Assembly: GCA_005882315.1 (NCBI GenBank)
Contig: VBAR01000001.1
Coordinates: 1,189,736 to 1,253,735, forward strand
Length of the DNA: 64,000 bases
Direction of reading: 5' to 3'
From: Bacteroidota bacterium
Lineage (GTDB): Bacteria > Bacteroidota > Bacteroidia > Chitinophagales > Chitinophagaceae
Part shown: positions 1 to 8,961 of the stretch, piece by piece
How the letters are laid out: each line of letters opens with the position of its first letter
Position numbering within the stretch: position 1 is the stretch's first letter
Position numbers and translations under genes: made by a program
The notes under the pieces: model-generated
What the model saw: only the letters and a program-made list of their open reading frames with translations
Told to the model about the DNA's origin: nothing
The model's database searches: none

Positions 1-875
1 ACTTTATCGCTATAGCTGCTCCAGTTTCTTGTAGTAGCATCAGGGAATATACGTTGGCTTATATATTCTTTCACTCCTGCAGCAACGGGAAGTTTGTCAT
101 AATAAATTTCTGCGCTTAAACCGCTGCCCTCAACCATTTCAATTAAATGTCCTAGCAATCCAAACCCGGTTATATCTGTCATCGCTGTTACTCCTTCTAT
201 TTTTCCAAGTTTTTCGCCAATCTTATTCAATGAACAAAGTTGGTTTATCATTACCGGTAAATGTTCTTCTTTCAGCAATCCTCTTTTTTGTGCAGTAGAT
301 AATATACCAACACCAAGGGGTTTGGTAATAAATAATACATCTCCTTCCTGTGCAGTGTTATTTCTTTTTAAATTTTCTATCGGTACGATTCCTGTTACAG
401 CTAAACCAAAGATCGGTTCCGGAGAATCAATACTATGCCCACCAGCCAACGGAATTCCCGCTTCAGCACAAATTGTTCTTCCTCCTTCAATAACCCGTTG
501 TGCTATTTCAGAAGAAAGTTTTTCAACCGGCCAGCCGAGTATTGCAATTGCCATTAATGGTTTTCCTCCCATAGCATACACATCGCTGATAGAGTTGGCT
601 GCAGCTATCCTTCCGAAATCAAAAGCATCATCTACAATTGGCATAAAAAAATCAGTGGTAGATATTAATGCCATTCCGTTTCCCAGGTCATAGGCCGCGG
701 CATCGTCTTTACTGCTGTTACCAACAAGCAGATTTTTATTATCTGGCAATGCGATATTGCTTTTTAATATTTCATCCAACACTTTGGGGGCAATCTTGCA
801 TCCACATCCTGCGCCATGGGAATATTGTGTAAGTTTGATTGAGTTTGAAGCCAGAAGTTCAGAGTCGGGAGTCAT
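1..875 (-). CDS. selD: Selenide, water dikinase SelD (3' end outside the window)
   Basis: Makes selenophosphate from selenide and ATP, the selenium donor for selenouridine in tRNA and for selenocysteine. The N-terminus reads [20 protein letters not shown] and then GAGCGCKI, the SelD glycine-rich loop with catalytic Cys and Lys; the active-site codon is an ordinary Cys (TGT/TGC), not Sec. Downstream comes [16 protein letters not shown], the nucleotide/metal-binding region. About 291 codons are present and the C-terminal part runs off the left edge. The start is the ATG at 873-875. The selenophosphate user SelU lies 1.6 kb upstream on the same strand; no selA or selB is visible, so tRNA selenation is the only selenium use seen here. 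SelD identity is secure. Confidence 0.93.
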   Translation of the reverse strand, partial: MTPDSELLASNSIKLTQYSHGAGCGCKIAPKVLDEILKSNIALPDNKNLLVGNSSKDDAAAYDLGNGMALISTTDFFMPIVDDAFDFGRIAAANSISDVYAMGGKPLMAIAILGWPVEKLSSEIAQRVIEGGRTICAEAGIPLAGGHSIDSPEPIFGLAVTGIVPIENLKRNNTAQEGDVLFITKPLGVGILSTAQKRGLLKEEHLPVMINQLCSLNKIGEKLGKIEGVTAMTDITGFGLLGHLIEMVEGSGLSAEIYYDKLPVAAGVKEYISQRIFPDATTRNWSSYSDK

Positions 876-999
876 TAATATATTAGCTTATTTTCCCAAA
901 GTTAACAGATGCTTTGAGGCAATTAGTCTTTTAATATTTCAAATATTTTATCTATGCGGGTTTTCTGATGCTGAAATGAAGGGTAGGGCCAGTCTAAAC

Positions 1000-2511
1000 T
1001 TATTTTTTCCTTTTCAAAACAATTGCTGAGTTCTTCTTGTAATCGGCGCTGAAGCGTACGTTATGTCTTTCTTCTCCATCGATTACAACCAGCAATCCTG
1101 TATTAGGTGGATAAATTCCAAGGTTCTCTGCATATAAGACAATATTAGCCTGGAAGTCTCCTGCAGGAATATAGATCGTCTTTTTAAAAGCTGATGTTTT
1201 CAAACATTGTTTAGCAACAATCACTTCTCCGTTCAACAGCACACTAACTGTGTCTCCGTCTACCTCACCATTATCATATAACGCCAGCACCAAACTGTCC
1301 GATGTAAAGTTTATTTCCTGCGGCTTATCAAATTCACGTTCTGCAACTGCTTTTGCAGCGTCTGTATTGAGAACCGGTACATTTGTTTTTACTGGTACTG
1401 ATGTTGTCAGTGGCGATTGTTTTATTCCCTGCTCCGCCACAGGCACCGTAGTTTTCACCAAAGCAGGGGGCTTATTTGTTGTTGTTTCCAGGTAACCTGT
1501 TTGCTGATTGATTTGAGGTATCTCCGCATTTTGTTTTTCCTGGTTAACTGCTGTTTTCTTCGTCTCTGTTTTTACCGCAGCCACTTCTGTGCTTTTTATA
1601 TTTTTAGTATCAACATACACAGGCTGCTTATTCGAGTTCGGTTCTGGTTGTGCAATTTGTTTTTCTGTATTAATAGCCGTCTTCTTCTCTTCTACTTTTA
1701 TCTCGACCATTTCTGCGCTGGTTCGGTTACTTGTATTGATCTGTATTGGCTCTTTTGATACCGATGTTTTTGAATCGCCGACAACCTGTTTCTCCAGCGC
1801 CACATCTGTTCTCTTTTCTTCAGGGATTATTTCAATCATCGGTTGTGCTGTTTTGTTGGATGTATTTACAGCTGCTTCCGGTTTTCCTGTTGCTGATGCA
1901 AGATTATTTTTTTCCTTCTCGGCTACAACGAGGCTTTTCAAAAATTCCTGTTTGAATGAATTATCGTTTGATGCAATCGTTTCTTTTTCTTTTTTCCATT
2001 CATTATAAAAGGCGATGTCCTCTGTTTTCTTCAGTTCTTCAAGATGCGGAAAGATCTTTGATTTGCTTAAATCTCTTTCCTGGCTCAGGTCTGATTTTCC
2101 AGAAATAGAATAATACTTTTTTGTAGTGTTGGTTTTCCATTCGCCGTCAAGATTCCAGGTGCTGTCAGTTGTGTTGCGGCGAAAGGTATAAGTAACTTGT
2201 ACTTTCTTCTCAGGTTTCTGTGGAAAATTATGCATGAGGACTCCCGCATCCGATACTTCACACAGATTGCCATTTATTACTCCCTCTACTTTTTTTACAA
2301 TGTAATACAGATTATCATCCACAAAAAAAGTACTGCGTGTATATCCATACACCTTGTTCTTATATTCGGTAAGTACTATTTCATATTCATCATCCTTGCG
2401 AACGGTATTGCTGTCGTTTGACATTTTTCCCGTCCACAAGCCGGTTAATGATTGTGCATGAAAAATTAATGGTAAAAAAAGTAGGGCAATGCTAAGGTGA
2501 AGGGTTTTCAT
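1000..2511 (-). CDS. Secreted repeat protein between selD and selU, function unknown
   Basis: About 503 residues. The best start is the ATG at 2509-2511, which begins a classic signal peptide (MKTLHLSIALLFLPLIFHAQ); an in-frame ATG further upstream would bury it. The N-terminal third (to about residue 140) looks like a small beta-rich domain with GLWTGKM near the mature start. The middle is Lys/Glu/Thr-rich and holds three imperfect repeats of 42-43 residues, starting near residues 215, 258 and 300, each ending in a KTA..(T/Q)EKQ-like segment. The last 100 residues (LALYDNGEVDGDTVSVLLNG onward) form a compact beta domain that I recall, without a name, from other Bacteroidota exported proteins. 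It overlaps the end of selU by 20 nt. A periplasmic or surface location is inferred; no enzymatic motif is visible. Confidence 0.75.
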   Translation of the reverse strand: MKTLHLSIALLFLPLIFHAQSLTGLWTGKMSNDSNTVRKDDEYEIVLTEYKNKVYGYTRSTFFVDDNLYYIVKKVEGVINGNLCEVSDAGVLMHNFPQKPEKKVQVTYTFRRNTTDSTWNLDGEWKTNTTKKYYSISGKSDLSQERDLSKSKIFPHLEELKKTEDIAFYNEWKKEKETIASNDNSFKQEFLKSLVVAEKEKNNLASATGKPEAAVNTSNKTAQPMIEIIPEEKRTDVALEKQVVGDSKTSVSKEPIQINTSNRTSAEMVEIKVEEKKTAINTEKQIAQPEPNSNKQPVYVDTKNIKSTEVAAVKTETKKTAVNQEKQNAEIPQINQQTGYLETTTNKPPALVKTTVPVAEQGIKQSPLTTSVPVKTNVPVLNTDAAKAVAEREFDKPQEINFTSDSLVLALYDNGEVDGDTVSVLLNGEVIVAKQCLKTSAFKKTIYIPAGDFQANIVLYAENLGIYPPNTGLLVVIDGEERHNVRFSADYKKNSAIVLKRKK

Positions 2512-3595
2512 GATATTGATGGCGGCCGCTAAGCCTGTTTGCATTTTCGGTAGTTACGGAATCACACTTTATCAAATGTAATAACGAATTTATTTTCTCC
2601 CGATTGTGCAGGCCCTTCAGATACCATTTATCATAGTACTTCAACAGAATGCGGAAACTTTCTATCGTATTATTACTTTCCAGATGATTAATTGCATTTT
2701 TTGCTTCCAGTCCCCCCAGTCTTTCTTTAATACGAACGATAGCGTCAATCATTTTTTGTGTATCGAGTTGTCCGTATTCTTCATTAATATGATTCAGTCT
2801 TTCTTCAAATGGAATGTCTAAAAAGTAAATAACTGAGTTACGCATCAGTTTCCATATATCATTAGGGATATTCACAAGACCGATGCGTTGAGATTCATCT
2901 TCGAGCCATATAGAATTTGTTTCTCGCTGCTGATTACCAGCTACTGATTGAATAAGCTCTAATGCAAGCAGGTTTTCAAACATTTCCTGTGTCGGCTGTT
3001 TTGGTAACCCGATATTTCCAAATGCTGAGCCTTTATGTATTGCGATTTCTTCAAGATCTATTACAGTTTCTCCATTTCTTTTTAGTTGCTTTAGTGTTTC
3101 CGTTTTTCCTGAGCCGGTATAGCCGCCAAGAATTTTAAATGAATATTCCTTTTTAAAGTTTTCCAACACATAATTTCTGAATTTTTTATAGCCTCCAACA
3201 AGAGTGTACACTTTAAACCCATACAAATCCAATAACCATGATACAGCGCCGCTGCGCATACCACCACGCCAACAGTAAACGAGTATAGAGTTGGTCGTTC
3301 GGGGTTCGGGGTCATCCGTTTTGGGTTTTCGGCTATTGATCAACGACTCAACTTCCTCCACCATCTTCTTCATCTTGGGACCAAAAAAATCCAACCCGAT
3401 CTTAATTGCCTTCTCACGGCTTTCTTGTTTATAAGCAGTGCCCACAGCAGCTCTTTCCTTATCAGTAAACAATGGCATGCTTAAAGCTCCCGGTATATGT
3501 GCATGATTATACTCACCCGGGCTGCGTACATCAATTACGGGGTGTTGCTTTGCTAACTCAAGAAATTGCTCTATATGGATTTTTTCAGCCGGCAT
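2492..3595 (-). CDS. selU: tRNA 2-selenouridine synthase SelU (MnmH)
   Basis: Replaces sulfur by selenium at the wobble 2-thiouridine of tRNAs for Lys, Glu and Gln, through a geranylated intermediate, using selenophosphate from SelD. The 367-residue protein has the family's two parts: an N-terminal rhodanese domain (VIDVRSPGEYNHAHIPGA near residue 20; active-site loop CWRGGMRS with Cys108) and a P-loop domain starting at GGYTGSGKT (157-165). Length and order match characterised SelU. Start is the ATG at 3595. It shares strand and neighbourhood with selD. The 3' end overlaps the next gene by 20 nt, so the two may be cotranscribed. Confidence 0.93.
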   Translation of the reverse strand: MPAEKIHIEQFLELAKQHPVIDVRSPGEYNHAHIPGALSMPLFTDKERAAVGTAYKQESREKAIKIGLDFFGPKMKKMVEEVESLINSRKPKTDDPEPRTTNSILVYCWRGGMRSGAVSWLLDLYGFKVYTLVGGYKKFRNYVLENFKKEYSFKILGGYTGSGKTETLKQLKRNGETVIDLEEIAIHKGSAFGNIGLPKQPTQEMFENLLALELIQSVAGNQQRETNSIWLEDESQRIGLVNIPNDIWKLMRNSVIYFLDIPFEERLNHINEEYGQLDTQKMIDAIVRIKERLGGLEAKNAINHLESNNTIESFRILLKYYDKWYLKGLHNREKINSLLHLIKCDSVTTENANRLSGRHQYHENPSP

Positions 3596-3662
3596 TTTAT
3601 CGTGGCTAAATTATTACTATTTATTAAATGCCGTTTGAGAGAATAAAAATTCCGGCAGTCCT

Positions 3663-4862
3663 TTATTTTGTTGACATTAATGATTTGGCTTTAAACTCAA
3701 GCTCGATAAGTATACCTTCCCGTCGTACCACAATTTTTATTTTTTCATTTGTTACCTGTAGCGCCTGCTTCATCACCGTGAGGTTTTGGGTAAAATTTTT
3801 GTTGATCCCAACAATAACATCTCCTTCTCTTAATCCAGATTCTTCGGCAGGAGAGTTTTCTGCCACATCTCCTGCAATAATGTTACCGTCAATAAAATAT
3901 AATTCAACGCCTGTATAGGCATAATCAAACGCATCGGCGTAATGGGTGTTGGGCATGAGGTAAAATTCTTCCTTCTCATAATTAAAAGTAGTATTGAAGC
4001 GGCGTAATATATCATTACCTATCAATCCGCTGAGATAGGGATAGGAAGTAATATTATTTACATCTTCAAAAATATAAGTGGGTACATTCCGAAAACGATA
4101 AGGACCGAGTTTTAATTCTTTAACCACTGTGATTTTCATATCCACTTTCCCGCCAACTCCTTCAGCTTCTTTCGCCCAAAGCTTTCTTTTCTTATCAAGA
4201 AATGCACTATCAGCAATAAAGTCAGTGGTAAGCAACAGGCAAAGCGCCGCACCGATATCATATAAAAATCTTGAACCGATCGTTACCGCATCCTTCACTC
4301 TTGCATTCTGTACGGGTAGCGTACTGATGTTTGGTTTAAATAAATAACCGCCTTTTGGATAACGGAGAGTGCCACGGGTCCATATCTCCATTGTATAGAG
4401 ATCATAATCCAATTTTACAATATACCTGCTAAGAACTGCATACCCGATAATGCCATCGATCTTCATACCATATACTGATGTAAGAATACTATAGTCATTG
4501 ATATGAAAATTAAGACTGTCAACGGATAGTCCTTCGAGATGAAGTTTCCGGTTATATAAAAAACTTACTTTTTTTATACCTGCAATACCCCTGATTGTCC
4601 GTTCGGTTGGCTGTGGCTTAAGATTAAAGTAATCAACAGTAGAGGAGTCAAGAGAAATACCGCTGCTCCCTGTATCAAAAACAAAATTTAATGTATCCGG
4701 AAAATTATCCAGCCTGGCGTGTAACAACACTACGCCGCCAGATAATTGGGTAAATGTAAATTTTGTAAGTCGTTTTGACGGCGGCGAAATATACTCTTCC
4801 TGTGCCTTGACAAAAATGGCAAGCAAGAGCAGGCTTGTAAATATGGCAACTCGTTTTTTCAC
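3663..4862 (-). CDS. Exported clan AA aspartyl protease with C-terminal PDZ domain
   Basis: 399 residues with a signal peptide (MKKRVAIFTSLLLLAIFVKA). The first active-site-like motif is VFDTGSSG with Asp63. A second, degenerate one, YDIGAAL with Asp202, suggests two retropepsin-like halves in one chain; the Ile in the second motif is unusual. Residues from about 320 on form a PDZ domain (ENSPAEESGLREGDVIVGIN). The substrate is unknown; the PDZ domain may bind peptide ends or act in regulation. It stands alone, 67 nt from selU on the same strand and divergent from mqnC. The family call is secure; cleavage activity is inferred. Confidence 0.85.
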   Translation of the reverse strand: MKKRVAIFTSLLLLAIFVKAQEEYISPPSKRLTKFTFTQLSGGVVLLHARLDNFPDTLNFVFDTGSSGISLDSSTVDYFNLKPQPTERTIRGIAGIKKVSFLYNRKLHLEGLSVDSLNFHINDYSILTSVYGMKIDGIIGYAVLSRYIVKLDYDLYTMEIWTRGTLRYPKGGYLFKPNISTLPVQNARVKDAVTIGSRFLYDIGAALCLLLTTDFIADSAFLDKKRKLWAKEAEGVGGKVDMKITVVKELKLGPYRFRNVPTYIFEDVNNITSYPYLSGLIGNDILRRFNTTFNYEKEEFYLMPNTHYADAFDYAYTGVELYFIDGNIIAGDVAENSPAEESGLREGDVIVGINKNFTQNLTVMKQALQVTNEKIKIVVRREGILIELEFKAKSLMSTK

Positions 4863-5020
4863 TTTTAAAGCAGGTAGTGGTAAGTTAAAGACAAATCGAA
4901 TGATCCCTTTGATGCAGCAAAGTAAAGTATTTATAACAGTACAGAACCGGTCAGCTCAATATATTACCATCCGCCCCTTTTTAATATAATGCGGCTTACC
5001 TTTACAAACAAATTGACGAG

Positions 5021-6145
5021 ATGCATACCCCGGATTTATATAATAAAGCGCTAAAGTTGGGTTTTCTTACAAAAGAAGAGGGCATGCAACTTTATTACTA
5101 TGCTCCGCTTGCTGATCTGATGTATGTGGCCGATGAAATGCGCAAGCAACATGTGCCGCATGGAAAAGTAACCTGGCAGATCGATAGAAATGTAAATACA
5201 ACCAATGTGTGTGTGGCCAATTGCAAGTTCTGTAATTTCTATCGCATACCCGGCCACGCCGAGGCCTATATAACAGATATGCCAACCTATCGTCGCAAGA
5301 TCGAAGAAACAATTAAATATGGCGGCGACCAGTTATTGCTACAGGGCGGGCATCATCCTGAATTAGGACTGAAATTTTATGTCGATACCTTTAAACAGAT
5401 AAAAGCAGAATATCCAACTATAAAACTGCATACACTTGGGCCGCCGGAGGTTGCGCATATTACCAAGCTGGAAAAATCGACACATAAAGAAGTCTTGACC
5501 GCATTGAAAGAAGCGGGTATGGATTCATTGCCCGGCGCAGGAGCAGAAATTTTAGTCGATAGAGTGAGGAGGCTGATCAGTAAAGGAAAATGCGGCGCTG
5601 ATGAATGGCTTGCTATCATGCATGAAGCACATAAGCTAAACATTACCACATCGGCAACCATGATGTTCGGTCATGTTGAAACTATTGAAGAACGTTTTGA
5701 ACATTTAATAAAGATCCGTGATGTACAGGCAAAGAAACCGGCGGATGCAAAGGGCTTTCTTGCGTTTATCCCATGGACATTCCAGGATGTGGATACCCTG
5801 CTTGCTAAGATCCGCGGCGTTCACAATCTTACAACCCCGGAAGAATATATCCGCATGATCGCTATTAGCCGCATCATGTTGCCAAATATTAAAAATATAC
5901 AAGCAAGCTGGTTAACTGTTGGAAAACAAACAGCACAAATCTGTTTACAGGCCGGCGCCAATGATTTTGGAAGTATAATGATCGAAGAAAATGTAGTGAG
6001 TGCTGCCGGGGCGCCACATCGTTTTACCTATAAAACAATACAGGATGCTATTCTTGAAGCAGGTTTTGAACCGCAGCTGCGCAACCAGCAATATGAATGG
6101 AGAGAAATACCTGAAACAATTGTAGAGCAGGTGGTGGATTATTAA
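5021..6145 (+). CDS. mqnC: Cyclic dehypoxanthine futalosine synthase MqnC (radical SAM)
   Basis: Converts dehypoxanthine futalosine to its cyclic form in the futalosine route to menaquinone. The 374-residue protein has the radical SAM cluster motif CVANCKFC (Cys64, Cys68, Cys71) followed by FYR. It also has GGDQLLLQGGHHPELGL and SLPGAGAEIL, which separate MqnC from the related MqnE and CofG/CofH enzymes. Length fits MqnC. The start at 5021 follows an AT-rich leader; the other mqn genes are not in the window. The last four bases overlap the convergent small gene downstream. Confidence 0.92.
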   Translation: MHTPDLYNKALKLGFLTKEEGMQLYYYAPLADLMYVADEMRKQHVPHGKVTWQIDRNVNTTNVCVANCKFCNFYRIPGHAEAYITDMPTYRRKIEETIKYGGDQLLLQGGHHPELGLKFYVDTFKQIKAEYPTIKLHTLGPPEVAHITKLEKSTHKEVLTALKEAGMDSLPGAGAEILVDRVRRLISKGKCGADEWLAIMHEAHKLNITTSATMMFGHVETIEERFEHLIKIRDVQAKKPADAKGFLAFIPWTFQDVDTLLAKIRGVHNLTTPEEYIRMIAISRIMLPNIKNIQASWLTVGKQTAQICLQAGANDFGSIMIEENVVSAAGAPHRFTYKTIQDAILEAGFEPQLRNQQYEWREIPETIVEQVVDY

Positions 6146-6450
6146 TAAATAGATTCAAACGAATCAAAGGTTTCCATTTTATTAAAAGAAAGCTGTTGAT
6201 TACAAATACTCTTTAAATCGTTTACAAAACTATTTGTATAATCAGATCGCAGATCTTTATTAGCTACCGATTCTTTCCGGTATGTATTTATTTGTACAAA
6301 GCTGTTACTTTCTTCTTCACTGCAATAACAAAAGCTGCGCATACCACCCGGGCCGCTTTTATTCAGTTCATCAAAATAATGGTTGATTATTTTTTGTGTG
6401 TCTGTTATTTTCTGTTCAGGGACAGAAAAAGAAAGTATATACCTTACCAT
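6142..6450 (-). CDS. Small hypothetical protein, 102 residues
   Basis: Convergent with mqnC and overlapping its stop by 4 nt. The protein has no signal peptide or membrane segment. Size and alternating pattern (MVRYILSFSVPEQK at the start, FVQINTYRKES in the middle) resemble small dimeric alpha/beta-barrel proteins of the antibiotic-biosynthesis-monooxygenase type, but no diagnostic motif can be named. No function assigned. Confidence 0.55.
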   Translation of the reverse strand: MVRYILSFSVPEQKITDTQKIINHYFDELNKSGPGGMRSFCYCSEEESNSFVQINTYRKESVANKDLRSDYTNSFVNDLKSICNQQLSFNKMETFDSFESIY

Positions 6451-6580
6451 ATCAGCAGGTGTGTTAGGTTAAGCAATCGGTCGATATAAATAAGTCAATC
6501 AACAGGCAAATTTTGCTGCCTCTAAAGTCTGCTTAATGTATGAACGGTAATAATCATTTACCAATGCCCCGATAAAGAGA

Positions 6581-8227
6581 CTACTGCTTAATGGAAATTT
6601 CGGCGAGTATCATTTGCGTGGTGGCGCTGTCCCTCGTAGAGGGATTTAGGAATGTAAAATCAGGGCGGCTTACTTCATAATCCACAGCTTGCATCTGCCG
6701 GTCAATTTGATAGCCGGATTCAAGAACATCTTGCTTATTGTTTCCATGGAAAAAAAGCCACACTGTTCTTTTATTATTCATTATTGAATCATTGAATTGT
6801 TTTCTTATTGTACCGGTATAAAAATTAAATGAAGAGCTATAGTTCTCTTTCCAGAAATAAACATCTTGTGGATCAATCGCTCCATTTACTTTTTCCGCCA
6901 ACTCATTTCCGCATTGATATTTTAATAGTCGCGGAGAAAAATTGGTGTTGTAAAGAAAAAAGAAACCGATCGATGCTGCCGTTGTAAGACAAACCGCTTT
7001 TTGGAGTTGAGTAAAAACCTTGCTCATTAAAAAATGAAAAACCATTGCAAGACATATTATCATTCCGGCAATTATAAAATAGTTTCTGACAGGAAAGAAC
7101 CATCCGTTTAAAATAAAAGATAAGAGCAATAATGCAACAGAAGCAAATACCTGGATATTATAAATGATTTTGCCTTGCTTTTTGTTTTCCAGGATCCACG
7201 ATGCAATCAGAACACTGCTCGCTGGAAAAACAACATTGAGATAATGAGGAAGTTTAAATCCGGACAAACCAACCAAAATTGCAAATATGATAAAGGTTGA
7301 GATCGTCAACCATTCGTTCTCTCTTTTTAAAAAACCTTTTAGTCTTTGCCAAACCGCCCAATATCCAATAAAGGCCCATGGGGCAAATGCCCAGAGAAAA
7401 GAATGAAAGAAAAAGAAATAATCCTTTTTAGCATCGTCGCCCATGCCGCCTCCAAAACGTTCAAAGGAATGATCCCATAAAATAAATTTTACGCCATTAA
7501 TATGATCTTTGCCTCTTACTATTTTTTCAGGATGCAGATCATATTGCAGGTAATAGCAATACACGACGGGGGAAATGAATAGGGCAAAACAAACCAATGT
7601 TACCAGCCATTTCCAATTATAAAAAAGGCTCCATTCCTTTTTATAGAGTATATAAAAGAACAGGCCGATTGCCGGAATAAAAAGACCAATATGTCCTTTA
7701 GTGCAAAACCCTAAAGCAAGTCCTGCTGCAAATCCGATTGCATTAATTGTTTTCTTTTGCTGAACAAAGCCAACACCCTGCCAGGTAGCAAACGCAACAC
7801 TGGCTGTAAGTATAGCATCCATCCGCACATCGTTATTAGCCAGTATAAATGCAAACGCAGAAGCAATGATCAATGCGGCCAGCTTCCCGGTTTCATTATC
7901 ATATAACGTCTTTCCTAATTTATACACCGAATAAATACCGCCAATTGTAAAAAGAAAAGAAGGAACCTTATAAGCAAATGTTGTTACACCAAAAATTTTA
8001 TAGCTGATTGCACATAACCAAAAATGCAAGTGCGGTTTATCAAGATAATCCCTTCCATTATCAATAAGATTTACATAATCACCTGTGAGATGCATCCGCA
8101 ACGCAATACTTGCATGATGCGCTGAATCATTATCCATTAAGGTCACAAAGAGCCCGGCAACGTAAACGACTCCCAGCAGAGAGAAAAGAAAAGTGTAAGT
8201 GCGGTTGGGAAGTAATGAAGAGTCCAA
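6581..8227 (-). CDS. GT39/ArnT-like membrane glycosyltransferase
   Basis: 548 residues with about a dozen hydrophobic segments. The first periplasmic loop carries MDNDSAHHASIALRM and DYLDKPHLHFWLCA, the Asp and DKPPL-like motifs of the PMT/ArnT (PMT_2) fold that transfers sugars from polyprenyl-phosphate donors. A soluble C-terminal part of about 110 residues follows. It stands alone on the minus strand, so donor and acceptor (lipid A, glycan or protein) cannot be told from context. Start is the ATG at 8227. The fold is a firm call; the substrate is unknown. Confidence 0.82.
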   Translation of the reverse strand: MDSSLLPNRTYTFLFSLLGVVYVAGLFVTLMDNDSAHHASIALRMHLTGDYVNLIDNGRDYLDKPHLHFWLCAISYKIFGVTTFAYKVPSFLFTIGGIYSVYKLGKTLYDNETGKLAALIIASAFAFILANNDVRMDAILTASVAFATWQGVGFVQQKKTINAIGFAAGLALGFCTKGHIGLFIPAIGLFFYILYKKEWSLFYNWKWLVTLVCFALFISPVVYCYYLQYDLHPEKIVRGKDHINGVKFILWDHSFERFGGGMGDDAKKDYFFFFHSFLWAFAPWAFIGYWAVWQRLKGFLKRENEWLTISTFIIFAILVGLSGFKLPHYLNVVFPASSVLIASWILENKKQGKIIYNIQVFASVALLLLSFILNGWFFPVRNYFIIAGMIICLAMVFHFLMSKVFTQLQKAVCLTTAASIGFFFLYNTNFSPRLLKYQCGNELAEKVNGAIDPQDVYFWKENYSSSFNFYTGTIRKQFNDSIMNNKRTVWLFFHGNNKQDVLESGYQIDRQMQAVDYEVSRPDFTFLNPSTRDSATTQMILAEISIKQ

Positions 8228-8389
8228 ATAAAAAATTTATACAAAGTAAACAAACCGCAGGCAAATTATGGGTAGTATAACAGCTTCCGGTTATGGAACG
8301 ATGGTAAACGCTGGTAGGTGATCACTATTTTCTGGCAAAGCGAAAGTAAAGATGTGCCGATTCCGGAAAAATATATTGGAACAAAAAAA

Positions 8390-8782
8390 TTAAACTGATG
8401 CCAGCAGCTCTTTCACTTTCTCCCCGATATAATCTCTTACTTTATTAAACTCTTCTGGTTCCATGTGTTTGGGGTCTAGTATTTCCCAATCAATAAATAT
8501 TTTAGCCGGCATCCAGGGACAGGCGTCGCCGCAGCCCATTGTAACTACAGCATCAAACGGTGCATATTGTTCCACTTCCTGTAAAGATTTGCTGTCGTGT
8601 TTGCTTAGATCATAACCCAATTCTTTCATCGCAGCAATAGCTTTAGGGTTTACTATACCACTTGGTTTACTGCCTGCGCTGTATGCTTCTACATTTTCTC
8701 CTCCCAGCATTTTTGCAAACGCCTGGCTCATCTGAGAACGATTACTATTTTCAACACAAACGAAAAGAAGTTTCTTTTTCAT
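8390..8782 (-). CDS. arsC: Arsenate reductase ArsC, low-molecular-weight phosphatase type
   Basis: Reduces arsenate to arsenite. The 130-residue protein begins MKKKLLFVCVENSNRSQMSQ, the CX5R phosphate/arsenate loop (Cys9 to Arg15) of the LMW-phosphatase ArsC family. The later pair Cys84 and Cys88 (GCGDACPW) are the likely resolving cysteines. It is the last gene of the arsR-arsM-microprotein-arsC unit, 45 nt after the microprotein. No arsenite efflux gene follows; the next gene is an unrelated glycosyltransferase. Its product arsenite would be the substrate of the neighbouring ArsM. Confidence 0.92.
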   Translation of the reverse strand: MKKKLLFVCVENSNRSQMSQAFAKMLGGENVEAYSAGSKPSGIVNPKAIAAMKELGYDLSKHDSKSLQEVEQYAPFDAVVTMGCGDACPWMPAKIFIDWEILDPKHMEPEEFNKVRDYIGEKVKELLASV

Positions 8783-8827
8783 AGTTTGTAAAATTATAAA
8801 GAGGGGTCGAAGCCCCTCTCATTTTTT

Positions 8828-8926
8828 TTAACAGCAACCCATATCAATGAGTCCGCCGCAACAGCCACCATCCTGGGATGCAGGAGAGCAGTCCCGATTG
8901 CTATCGGGATTCGTGTTTGTGTTCAT
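8828..8926 (-). CDS. Candidate cysteine-rich microprotein of the ars operon (32 residues)
   Basis: A complete 32-codon frame runs from ATG at 8924-8926 to TAA at 8828-8830 in the gap between arsM (35 nt upstream) and arsC (45 nt downstream). It has five Cys, arranged as one single, one internal CC pair in GGCCGG, and a C-terminal GCC. ArsM and ArsR of the same operon also end in Cys-Cys, which suggests a small arsenite- or metal-binding peptide. Against this, the first half of the frame crosses a palindrome (8891-8910, arms TCCCGAT/ATCGGGA), so part of the frame could be fortuitous. No family is recognised. Confidence 0.42.
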   Translation of the reverse strand: MNTNTNPDSNRDCSPASQDGGCCGGLIDMGCC

Positions 8927-8961
8927 GGCTATACTATTTATAATTAAAAAATAAAGACATT

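Noticed and set aside
1250-2008. Several plus-strand reading frames of 80-140 codons opposite the secreted repeat protein
   Set aside because: They are antisense to a gene with a signal peptide and clear repeat structure, and their products are low-complexity Cys/Phe/Ser-rich strings without domains.
6508-6530. Short hairpin GGCA/TGCC after the 548-residue glycosyltransferase gene
   Set aside because: Weak stem with mismatches and no T-run on the relevant strand; not called a terminator.
8891-8910. Palindrome TCCCGAT/ATCGGGA as a possible terminator or operator in the ars operon
   Set aside because: No T-run follows on either strand and the site is unlike the two ArsR sites; similar palindromes are common as short intergenic repeats in Bacteroidota, so it was not listed as a regulatory site.
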